Source: Monosporascus cannonballus | Taxonomy: Eukaryota > Ascomycota > Sordariomycetes > Xylariales | DNA length: 17,485 bases | Direction of reading: 5' to 3' | Assembly (NCBI GenBank): GCA_004154925.1 | Contig: QJNS01000538.1 | Location: forward strand, 1 to 17,485 | Made by a program: the position numbers and the translations under genes | Shown: piece after piece, positions 8,935 through 17,485 of the stretch | Numbering within the stretch: position 1 is the first letter of the stretch | Layout of the letters: each line of letters begins with the position of its first letter | Notes under the pieces: generated by a model | Database searches by the model: none | Told to the model about the DNA's origin: nothing | The model's input: only the letters and a program-made list of their open reading frames with translations

Positions 8935-10871
8935 CTATATGATATCGATGTTGATGATCTTAATGTCCTCCTCGGGCTTTTCCTTATACACTCTTGTATT
9001 CTCTATCTTGTGTATGACATCCAGTCCCTGAACTGCTCGCCCAAAAATCGTATGCTTGTTATCAAGCCATGGCGTCTTCTCCGTGGTAATGAAAAACTGG
9101 CTACCGTTGGTGTTGGGCCCGGCATTTGCCATGCTGACTGTGTAAGGCTTATCATGCTTGAGGGTGCTGAACTCGTCTTCGAACTCCCTTCCCCATATAC
9201 TCTCACCCCCTGTCCCGTCACCCAGGGGGTCACCGCCCTGGATCATGAACTTGGGTATCACTCGATGAAATATGGTGTTGTTGTAATAACCACGTTTCGA
9301 GTGACTGACGAAGTTTTCCACCGCTTTCGGAGCGGCATCGGGGAAGAGTCGGATGTGAATATCACCATATGTTGTATGCATGATAGCTGCCCTGCCACTT
9401 TCCGCCGCCTTCGTCTGCACCGCTTTCTCGGGATTCAGCAGCGTTGGCTTCTCGTTCTGTACGTCTCTTTGCGATTTGGATATCTCTTCTTCGTTAGTGA
9501 ACATATAGAATCGCACCTTCCCTATGGCTGTCGTAACCAATATAGGGTCCCGGGTTTCGGACTCTTGCAGCAGAGGGTTATTCGAGGCCGCCATGGCCAC
9601 TGTCGTTACCCCTTTCTTCTGGGGCTGGCCTTGGTAGATGGCTAGATTGACCGGGCGTAGGTTCTCATCCTTTCCATATACCTTCACAACTTGGTTGGTA
9701 AAGGTGTTGAGGACTTTCACGCCAACGATGGAACCGTAAAGGATGAAGTGACCCGACTCGTCAAAGATGACGTTCACTTTGTTGCTAACCGAGGCGGATT
9801 CAATCTCGCGTTCTGCCGCGAGTCGCCTTCCGAAGTCGACATCATCCAGCTTCTGCATAGCGGTCCCAGCTTGTTGCATCTCCTCAATGACCTGCAACGA
9901 TTCGTCGTACGTTCGATGCAACTTGGCAGTGCCAAACTCGAAAAGCCGAATTTTACGGTCAGGGAGGGAGTAGGTCACAAACTGATGACCCGATGGAGAA
10001 ACTGTGATTGATACTGGTGTCGACTTCGCCTTCTTGAATTCGAAAAGATTGGTCGAGCTCTTGTACTGGAATACATTGTTGGGTTTCTCGTAGTTGGCAT
10101 TAGGTGACCAGTACTCCAACATGCCCTTTTCGTCTGCCGATACGACACAGTCATAGGCGTGGTTGAATGCCATGACCGAAACCACACTCCTATGAAGACC
10201 TTTGATGGAGTGGATAGGATCGGAACTCTCCCCTCGTCCATCGTAGATATTTATCAGTGGTTTCCCGTCGTTCGAGACGGCCAGGAGGGGAAGCGAGGCG
10301 CCACGTTTGTGTACCCAGCAGATACACCTTGGCGTGTACTCTAGAGAAAGCATGGTGAGAAGGTCGAAGGTTATCACATCGAATATCTTGACTGTTTTAT
10401 CCGTGCCAGCCGTAGCGAAGCTTCGTCCATCCTGGCTGACCGAAACTGACCGAATCTCACCCTGGTGTGCCTTGAACTCCTTTACGAACTCGATGCCTTG
10501 TGCTATCTTTTTCCAGAACTTGACGACGCCATCGACGGAGCTCGTAATGAGGAAATCGGTCAAGGGGGTCACGTTGACGAAAGAAAGTTGCTCCTTGTGC
10601 ATCAACGACCTGGAATATCGTGCCGATTTCGGGAGGGCCGATATATAAAGCTTCTCGTACGGAAGGACGCGCCGCTTTTTCTTGGGGGCTGCTGATGGCA
10701 GCTGTGGTCCCATATCATCCTCGTCCGAAGAGCTATCTGCAACTCGAAGTCAGCCACCCAGATCTCGTAACTCGAAATTCGGGATAACGCACGGCTACCA
10801 TCCCGCCCTGCAAAATCGGAATGACTCCTCTTATTCGATTTAATATCTTCCTCGTCGCTTTTTGTCTCCAT
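8935..10871 (-). CDS. WD40-repeat cyclophilin (PPWD1/CYP15 type), two exons, 626 aa
   Basis: A peptidyl-prolyl cis-trans isomerase of the spliceosome-associated PPWD1 family. Model: exon 1 10871-10793, intron 10792-10737 (56 nt, donor GTGCGT, branch GCTGAC, acceptor TTGCAG), exon 2 10736-8935. The N-terminus is acidic (SSSDEDD), followed by a classical nuclear localisation signal PKKKRRV (residues about 44-50). WD40-type repeats follow (KEFKAHQGEIRSVSVSQDG, TDKTVKIFD and others, about residues 65-350). The cyclophilin domain covers residues 476-626 with the active-site set FHRVIPKFMIQGGD (Arg518, Phe523, Gln526), MANAGPNTNGSQFF, and WLDNKH (Trp583, His588), so catalysis should be intact. A second donor (GTAGCC) 6 nt upstream is in the same phase and would swap GSH for a single Asp. 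The gene shares a short upstream region with the divergent FAR-17a-like gene. Confidence 0.95.
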
Positions 10872-11474
10872 CGTGTTGTCTCGTAAATTTCCGCTACCGT
10901 CGCAATTGATACTTTCTAGTTGTAAGATGTGTAATGTGATCTCGCGTTAGCCACGCTGAGATGTTGACATAACTCAATCGAGCTTGCTTAGGCACAACAG
11001 GTAAATTCGGTGCATCGGCATCGAGAAATCCCGACGTGCTTACACAGGGGTCAATGGTCCACGTCGTGGGGTCTAATGCAAAGTGGTTCGTTCTATGTGC
11101 CTAGCACGCTTCAACGTGGGGTTCGTTATGGATCAAGTCGGCCCATACCCCTTACAAATGGCGTCATCAATGAGTATCTGACGATTCCGGCCTGCCCGCG
11201 CTCTCCCCTCCCCTACCTCTCTGTACCTAGGTACCTAGTGGTTGCACGAATGTTAACCATTGGTAAATCGACTCAACTTTGAAGCCTCTTACTACCCAAA
11301 TTTTCGCGAAACAGCATTCAATTTACGAAAGCCATTCGAAGCTTACCTCCTCTATTCACAACAGCCTTGTTGCCCACCATATCTGCCTACTGCGAGCATC
11401 GCAAGCCTAATTTCAAAGACATCTTTCCTGACATTCTGGCTCGACCTGTTCCCACTGTCCAAAGCGTCTAAACG
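10872..11474. promoter_or_regulatory. Bidirectional promoter region (WD40-cyclophilin / FAR-17a-like)
   Basis: The 603 bp between two divergent start codons must hold both promoters. A pyrimidine-rich tract (about 11200-11222) next to the palindrome TACCTAGGTA (11224-11233) lies on the FAR-17a side; CT-rich tracts are common near transcription starts in filamentous fungi. A 10-codon ATG ORF starts near 11250 and may be a uORF if transcription begins upstream of it. Confidence 0.5.
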
Positions 11475-12438
11475 ATGGCTAGGCATCGTTTACAGAGGTT
11501 ACAGTCTCCGTCGAGACAATTTTCTTTGATGCTTCACATTGCTGGCATCACGTCCTTCGCCGCATCGTTCCGGTTTCTTAACACCTGGAAGACCCCAATG
11601 TCGGAGGCGTTCGGAGGGCATTACCAGTTTCTTACCATTCTAGGCCTATCTTTGGCTTTATGCACCTTCGTTGTCGGTTTGCTAGCCGATGTTACACTCT
11701 CTCCGCGATTATTCAAAATCAAGAACCTGCTATCAGTCTGTTCAACACCATTAGAAGTTCTGGGCAAGTAGGAAGGGCCCCAATCCAGTGCCATCCAGCT
11801 TTTTACTAAATTTCCTTTGCAAATGCTAACTTGTTCGCAGTATGTATTAGCTTATTTAATTTTCGCATACATCTTACTATCGCCCTAGCGCCGGGACATG
11901 GCCGGAGTTAAGCACAAGATGTTAACGTATAGTAGATCAGCATTCTCTATTGGGGACTCTCTGCCATTGACAAGAGCCTTTTGATGCAAGACGACTTTCA
12001 GCTTGATTTCCTACCTGATTTTGGGTTCCATGCTGCTCCGGGCCTTCTGTTGACGTTGGATCTCCTACTGCTCAGTCCACCGTGGACAATCCACGGGTAT
12101 GCGGCGATGGTGCTGAGTCAGACAGTTGCATTTCTGTACTGGTTCTGGGTCGAATACTGTTTCTCCCGCAATGGATGGTAAGCATCTGATAGCCACGCCT
12201 CAAAAGGTTGAGCTGAAACTGGGATCCCGAGGATTGACTGAACAACACAAGGTACCCCTATCCTTTATTCGATATCCTAAGCAGTTGGCAACGTGGGATG
12301 CTATTCACGTTCTCGGCATTGTTGATGACAGGTTCGACGGTAGCGTTGGAATGGCTCTACGGGCGACTGAACGGCATAGAAGAGTTCGAGAAGGAGGCAG
12401 TTAGCAATCTTGCAGGTATGAGAGCTAAGGCCGAGTAG
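11475..12438 (+). CDS. FAR-17a/AIG1-like multipass membrane protein, three exons, 238 aa
   Basis: Model: exon 1 11475-11762, compound intron 11763-11935, exon 2 11936-12177, intron 12178-12251 (74 nt, GTAAGC...AAG), exon 3 12252-12438; total 717 nt. Start at MARHRLQRLQSPSR, a usual opening for the fungal members. Several hydrophobic helices are visible (FLTILGLSLALCTFVVGLLA, PGLLLTLDLLLL, the segment before FLYWFWVEYCFSRNGW, and LFTFSALLMTGSTVALEWL). Animal AIG1 and ADTRP of this family are membrane hydrolases of fatty-acid esters of hydroxy fatty acids with an essential Thr and His. Thr54 (FLT) and His128 (GFHAAPG) sit at the matching places, so a similar activity is possible but unproven in fungi. 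The frame between exon 1 and exon 2 is best explained by a stwintron. The C-terminus after FEKEAV is short and family-variable. Confidence 0.9.
11763..11935 (+). other. Candidate [D1,2] spliceosomal twin intron (stwintron)
   Basis: Exon 1 ends in CTG (11760-11762). G11763 is followed by an internal intron, 11764-11840 (77 nt): donor GCAAGT, branch GCTAAC, acceptor TTCGCAG. Removing it joins G11763 to TATGT (11841-11845) and creates a canonical GTATGT donor for an outer intron of 96 nt ending at GTAG (11935). Exon 2 then starts ATC AGC ATT CTC TAT TGG, giving EVL-ISILYWGL, the family pattern, in frame. No single GT donor directly follows CTG. The competing single-intron model (donor GTAGGA at 11768, acceptor at 11940) is in frame and of equal length but gives EVL-GNILYWGL. 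Confidence 0.7.
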
Positions 12439-12726
12439 GATGTGATTCCGAGTAGGGGGCTACCCTATGCTAAGCGATCACGACTCTGATTTGGCCTCCT
12501 TGCATGAAGGAGACCGAAGTTCATGGAGCCGCTATGGCTTGAAATTTCACTCCAACTAGGCGCCCGAATAGAACGACTTCAGACATAGAATCCAAGCACA
12601 GGGAGATGACGAAAAGAAAATTGCCACAACCGCCACCTATTCCTGCTATATAGACGCCTAAACCTAGAATGGTGTTTGGATGCGGCCCGCGTAGAGGGGG
12701 CCTCATCCATCCATCATGCCAGACCA

Positions 12727-12759
<33 letters not shown>

Positions 12760-13321
12760 CCGTGGAGGCTCCCAAGCAGTCTTCTGCACGTGTGACGCCA
12801 CGCTCGTCACTTAATGAATTGTGTGGCTGCCACCATTTGAAGGGTCAATGCTGTAGAATCCCCGTCCCGGTTGCTTGGGTGCCCACTCCGCGGTCCGCCG
12901 GCCGACCCTGTCACCCTTATCGCGCCAATACCCGTGGCCGACTGGGAAGATGGACAGAAAACGAGGGTGGCCGCTAGAGGAGTAATCCCAGCCAAGCGTT
13001 TCCATGACCAGACGTGACCAAACCTTAGTCTAACAAGTCCGTCAACCATCAGACAAATCGCATTCTCAACCAAGCAACATTTGAACCTAAAGGTGCCCCA
13101 ACCACCCAGTCACCTTGTAAGCAGCCAAGCATTCAATCTCGCCCTCGTGGAGTCATCATACGTTAGTGTTTCTCTCGTATCATCTGCGTGCTTGGCCTCA
13201 CGAAGGTGTTGGCGTACCTACCGAACATGCTTGACGGCCGATGGCATAAGGAAGGACAGTGTGCACATGCAAATTGCTGCCCTTGGTCGACTTCTCCCCG
13301 CCAAAGCTCATTGGAACGGCA
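12439..13321. promoter_or_regulatory. Upstream region of the Zn2Cys6 gene; contains a poly-A run
   Basis: About 880 bp lie between the FAR-17a-like stop and the transcription factor start. It contains a 28-base A run (12730-12757) and no recognisable gene. An ATG at 13267 opens a reading frame that overlaps the main start out of frame; if it is in the leader it could act as an inhibitory uORF. Confidence 0.45.
12730..12757. repeat. A28 homopolymer
   Basis: Twenty-eight consecutive A followed by CCCC. It may be a simple mononucleotide repeat or the tail of an old retroposed transcript; no coding sequence or clear target-site duplication is seen next to it. Confidence 0.85.
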
Positions 13322-16100
13322 ATGCCACGGCCCAAGAAGCCTGGTGCTCCGGAACCCAAACGGCGAAGTCGAAATGGATGTTGGTTCGTAACGATCCATT
13401 CCCGACTTCGCATTCGCCACTCGGAATGGGCTAACTCCAGAAAATAGGCCTTGTAAGAGCCGCAAGATCAAGTGTGGGGAGGAGCGGCCCGGTTGCTTAA
13501 AGTAACGTCTCGCCTCATACGTACTCTGCTGGCACTGGCAGGATGTCCCGTCTTCGCGCAACTATCATAATGGAAATCCCAGTTGTATTCTACGAACGGC
13601 TGGCTAACCTAACCCGTGATCTACTAGCTGCCAGAGAACCGGAGAAAAATGCGACTACAGCATCCGCCTGAATTGGGACGGCCGCAGAGGCAAACGCCCT
13701 GAAGGGGTCCTTGACTTTGACCAAGAAGTCTTGTCTCCAACTGCGCCCGCGCCCGCCAAGGGATTTAAGCTTGTTCATCAGTATCCCTCGACGAACGCAC
13801 TTGGGTCTCGTAGGCTTGAACCCCTAACCGGCGCCACAACCGGGCCTAGGCCCGATACGTCTAGAAATCCCCAAGGCAACACGTCGCCCCTGGCCGAAGG
13901 GTCAGGTCAAACTTTTGATGACCTGGAGAACTTACGGCTTTGTACTAAGCGGACTAGATTCAACGTTGACACTCAAACTCAAACTGTTGAGCAAGCCGAG
14001 AAGAGACCGTGTTCCTCTCGTTCATGGACTGTGGACTGTGGTACAGCATCACTAAGAGTCCCTGCCACCCCAGGAATATTCTCAGGGGGATCACCGCCAA
14101 CCCCAGCTACGTCTTCCACGTACATCGACGATGATCCTCGTCAATCTGCGCGCCTGGAGTTACAGAGTAGCTCCTCATCAGCCATTAGGCGCCTCTCTGT
14201 GAGCTCTCTTTTGTCTACTGCTTCCGGGACGTGGAGACCCCAGGATGGAAGTGCTGGCCGCATGACCACCCGATTACCACCGCTAGGCATCGAGCCCAAG
14301 CCGAGCTCTAAAGAAGTGGCTTTCTATGGCATTGATAGAGGCTTTATAGACTTCGACTTGGGCGAAAATGATGATCAAAACGCCATTACTGGGTTATCTC
14401 CGTTGCTCCGTCGTGAATATATCGAAACGCCCCTTGAGGATATTGACCTCGACCTCGACCTGTTCCCGAATGAGTTCGGATTTGGTGTGGAGACCTGTGA
14501 CATGAACAACGAAGCTGGGGGGTATTACGCCAAGCCGGTCTCGATATACATTTCCCGCAATCTCGAGCCATTGCCCTCAAAGTATGTGTGCCACCCACAG
14601 GTAACTTACTCGTAACGACTGTTGACATATATTCATTCAGGCTCACTGAAAACCCTATGAACATTATGGTACGTGTACCTCCACTCCGTCGCTCGAATAT
14701 GTGCTGAAGGCGTTGACAGTACTTCGTGAGTTGTTTGAGTTTGCCAGTTGCGTCCATATCTAATCTCTCGGTTAGCACCACTTCTTAAACCACACTGCTC
14801 GCGGTAGGTAACTGTTAGACCTATGTCGTCTTCATTCGTACTTATTGCAGAGTAGTTCTCGTTCCTTACGATGACCCTCATGCCAATCCCTTCCGCACCA
14901 TCCTACCGCAGATGGCTGTCAGGGACGACAATCTGCTTGCTCTTCTGTTGGCGTATTCAGGTAAGCTGTTACATACATATGTTTGAATTCTTTGCTATAC
15001 TAACAGGCGCGGGTCAGCTTCGCACAGAGCACGCGTCCTCAATCAACCTGAACCGACCCTGAGGATCGCTATCTGGGTGGACGACATCTTCCCAGCTCTA
15101 CGCCAGGCTCTAGCCAACCCTGGGAGGAACTTCTCAGATGCCAACCTTGCCACGGCTATCATGCTCGCATCCCTTGAAATAATCTCTCCGCGGGTTTTTG
15201 GTTACGATATTCCCTGGCAGAGACATTTGAGCCTCGCGCGGGAGCTAATTGCTGCCCGGCCGGGTGGCTTGCGTGGAATGCAGATCAACTTTCGAGATGA
15301 CCCAGTCTCCTCGTTTCTCTGGAGTTGGGCTGCTTATCTCGATGTCATTGGAAGTCTCAGTGGAGGCCGCAAGGAGCCATCGTCTGCTTGGATCTTCGCC
15401 TACGAATATGATGACATCGTCGACGGGTATGATGAGATCGATTGCATTATGGGCTTCACGACGAGGTGCATCTATCTCCTGGCCAAAGTTGCCGATTTAG
15501 CCGGCAAATGCGATGCAGAACGTATAGGAGATGACCACAACATCCGTAGTGACTGGAGGCCAAGTGAGGATGTCATCGAGCAAGCCGAGAAACTTGAGTC
15601 CGACATCTACGACAGCGTCCGTCGGCCTCCTGTTCCATGCAAGCATATCCACAGCAAAGGCGACTTAGCGAAATGGGACCGGGTAGGACTGACAGCGACT
15701 AATGAGGCCTTCCACTGGGCTGCCTTAGTTCACCTCTATCGCCGTGTGCAAGGTAAGCCATCCGATGACAATGCTGTGCAGGAAGCCGTGCAGAGCATCA
15801 TCACGTGTTTTGAGAATATTCGCCCAGGTGGGGCAGCAGAGTTCTGTCTTTTATTTCCTATGTTTACTGCTGGGTGTGATGCTGGGGATGAAAGACAAAA
15901 GGCTTTGATCCTTGAAAAGTTCATGATAGCCGAAACTCATGGGATGACACAGGTAAGTTGCGCTATGCCACATGTGTTCTATTTGTATCGGGCCCTAATG
16001 TTTTCCTACGCAGGTACATAATGCGCGGAGGCTGATGCAGAGGGTATGGGAGACAGGAAGACCTTGGGAGACGTTGGTTAGTACGGAGTTCATTGGATGA
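13322..16100 (+). CDS. Zn2Cys6 transcription factor with Fungal_trans_2 domain, nine exons, 752 aa
   Basis: Exons: 13322-13383, 13448-13501, 13628-14581, 14641-14668, 14720-14725, 14776-14803, 14856-14960, 15018-15952, 16014-16100; total 2259 nt, all phases consistent. The DNA-binding zinc cluster is assembled from three exons: Cys20, 23, 30, 37, 40 and 47 in spacing C-x2-C-x6-C-x6-C-x2-C-x6-C (NGCWPCKSRKIKCGEERPGC, then LNCQRTGEKC), preceded by a basic KRRSR arm. CDYSIRLNWDGR follows, then a long low-complexity Ser/Pro/Thr linker and acidic patches, EDIDLDLDLF among them, which may be activating. From NPMNIMYFHHFLNHTAR to the end it matches the fungal-specific domain 2 (DUF3468 type), including LLLAYSASHRAR, NLATAIMLASLEIISP and the closing PWETLV. 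Acts in the nucleus; the targets cannot be told. The neighbours suggest no pathway-specific role. Confidence 0.92.
14720..14725 (+). other. Six-nucleotide internal microexon (TACTTC) of the Zn2Cys6 gene
   Basis: The hexamer encodes Tyr367-Phe368. It is flanked by TTGACAG on the left and the canonical donor GTGAGT on the right. The left intron is 14669-14719 (51 nt, donor GTACGT); the right one is 14726-14775 (50 nt, branch TCTAAT, acceptor GTTAG). It yields NIM-YF-HHFLNHTAR, the conserved family string; dropping it would delete both aromatic residues without shifting the frame. Confidence 0.75.
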
Positions 16101-17395
16101 GAAGCCCCAGCTAATGCAGCTGTGTGGTATCACGAGACATCGGTTAATGATGGGATTATGTCTTAGTCATCTAGCAACGTTCACTTTCATTTGGCGACAT
16201 TTTAGGGGGTAAATACTGGGATCCAGGCGCGACGGGCAGCCCTATGAATCTAGCACGACGATAAGGAGTTTCCATCCTTAGGTTGAGAACCAGCAGGAGG
16301 GCCAACTCTGAACATGAGAACGGAAAAGCGTTATTCTCATCCGAATTATTACAGCCTTCGCGGGCGTTGTGTTCAACAGTGGAACCGGGACCGTACCAGA
16401 CTGTAGGAGGAGAGGACTTCCCATGGGAGATCAAGACACGCCACTTGGAACTGATATGTTGTCTGGACAGATTTTGTTTGACATGCTGGCGTTCACTAGC
16501 AGGAAATACGGAGTGCCCACTCTGAGCTACGATCGCGATGAGATATCGACTCCAAAAATGATATCAACACCTGGTACCGCATGCAACACGTCAGCCGCCA
16601 CTACTACACTATCGACATCCCTGCCGGTTAAGGAATCCTATTCGCACACATTACGCGGGGAGATATTGTGGCATTGATCTCCTCACATCTAGATGGGAAT
16701 ATCTGCGTTGCCGGAGTCCATGTTCCGATTCTGGTGAAAACGCGGCAAGGGCATCCGTCCATCTTACCACACACGTAGTTCCTGTCGGGTTCTGCACTCT
16801 GCGCTGTATGCATATATTCAATGACACAGCCTTACATGTTACTGCAGGATCTCCCCTCACGCCCGCCGTAAGGGATCAGGGAGTACCCTGGCATGTTGGG
16901 ACAGAGGCGTCGAGCAGGGACGCCTTGACAGGGTCTCACTGCGGAGAGGGTAGACCTCATCAAGCCATTCTCCGCGGTAGAGCTGCCCAACTCGACATTC
17001 GCGGCCGCAGCTTATAACATATCCCGCCAGCAGACTCCTCCAGTTCATCGTACGCACCCCAGCCAGCATTGCAAAAGGGATCCTTTGACAGCACCCACAT
17101 CTGCGCCAGTCTAGATGTTCTTACCGGAGATTTGGAGAACTGACTGGGGGACGGTTGATGAGTATGTGGAGCAAGGGTCTAGCTCAGGACATAGGCTAGC
17201 AGTGCCACTTCGCCCGTCCCACAAGAAAAGGCAATAATAGTCTAACCCCTTTCTGACAAGGTAGTTGGATGTAAGTGCATATACATCCGACGTGGAGGGG
17301 GGTTAAGACAGGGAGAACAAGTCCTGGCGATATTGCCAGAGAATCCCGAGAGGATTATCGACGGGCGACGGGCTAGAAAGTCGCCAGGCCCCCTG

Positions 17396-17397
<2 letters not shown>
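16101..17397. other. Unassigned region right of the transcription factor
   Basis: About 1.3 kb with only short ORFs on both strands (for example 16369-16677 plus, 16171-16434 minus). None has a family that I recognise. A partly protein-like stretch around 16600-16790 is broken by stops. A nested hairpin lies at 17240-17309. Confidence 0.5.
17240..17309. repeat. Nested inverted repeat
   Basis: Outer arms GTCTAACCCC (17240-17249) and GGGGTTAAGAC (17299-17309, one extra A) enclose inner arms GGATGTA (17267-17273) and TACATCC (17282-17288) with an 8-nt loop. It could be a terminator hairpin, a fold-back relic or chance. Confidence 0.5.

Positions 17398-17485
<88 letters not shown>
17398..17485. 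repeat. G88 homopolymer at the right edge
   Basis: Eighty-eight uninterrupted G reach the end of the window. Such a run is far outside normal fungal sequence and is typical of no-signal base calls or a failed contig end. Confidence 0.9.

Noticed and set aside
9010..9645. Plus-strand ORF of 211 codons
   Set aside because: It is antisense to the cyclophilin domain, and its protein shows no family features.
13502..13627. The 126-nt transcription factor intron as a second stwintron (an internal GGCAG acceptor is present)
   Set aside because: No donor is rebuilt by removing an internal unit; the outer GTAACG donor and TAG acceptor alone restore the zinc cluster.
8935..16100. Secondary-metabolite cluster around the Zn2Cys6 regulator
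   Set aside because: The neighbours are housekeeping or general membrane genes; no core synthase, P450 or transporter is present in the window.

Overview
This window looks like a piece of nuclear genome from a filamentous ascomycete (Pezizomycotina, most likely a Sordariomycete). Genes are spaced about 0.6-1.3 kb apart, lie on both strands, and are cut by short introns (about 50-150 nt) with GTANGT-type donors, CTAAC/CTGAC branch points and YAG acceptors. The proteins recovered after splicing are typical fungal forms, including a Zn2Cys6 regulator and an Aro3-type DAHP synthase. The window begins in a C/T homopolymer block and ends in an 88-base G run, so it is probably a whole contig with low-quality ends.

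Layout, left to right: a 55-residue Cys-rich protein of unknown function (minus, 282-539); about 1.25 kb of non-coding DNA with an AT-rich core; an MBD4-type HhH-GPD DNA glycosylase (minus, 1800-3661); an intergenic stretch with a microsatellite and an inverted repeat; mitochondrial cytochrome c1 (minus, four exons, 4638-5938); Aro3-type DAHP synthase (minus, four exons, 6966-8303); a WD40-cyclophilin of the spliceosomal PPWD1 type (minus, two exons, 8935-10871); a 603-bp bidirectional promoter region; a FAR-17a/AIG1-like membrane protein (plus, 11475-12438); and a Zn2Cys6 plus Fungal_trans_2 transcription factor in nine exons (plus, 13322-16100). About 1.3 kb of unassigned DNA follows.

The genes do not form an obvious pathway or biosynthetic cluster. 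They are mostly core housekeeping genes (respiration, aromatic amino acid synthesis, splicing, DNA repair) plus one regulator. I saw no CRISPR array, convincing tRNA or rRNA, or intact transposon.

The unusual biology is in the splicing. The FAR-17a-like gene appears to contain a spliceosomal twin intron (stwintron) of the [D1,2] type: an internal GC-AG intron splits the first and second bases of the outer intron's GTATGT donor. DAHP synthase carries a second, non-canonical GC-AG intron that is needed to reach its conserved C-terminus. The transcription factor has a 6-nt internal microexon, and DAHP synthase has a 6-nt first coding exon. All exon joins were worked out by eye from reading frame, splice consensus and recalled family patterns; none has been tested on transcripts.
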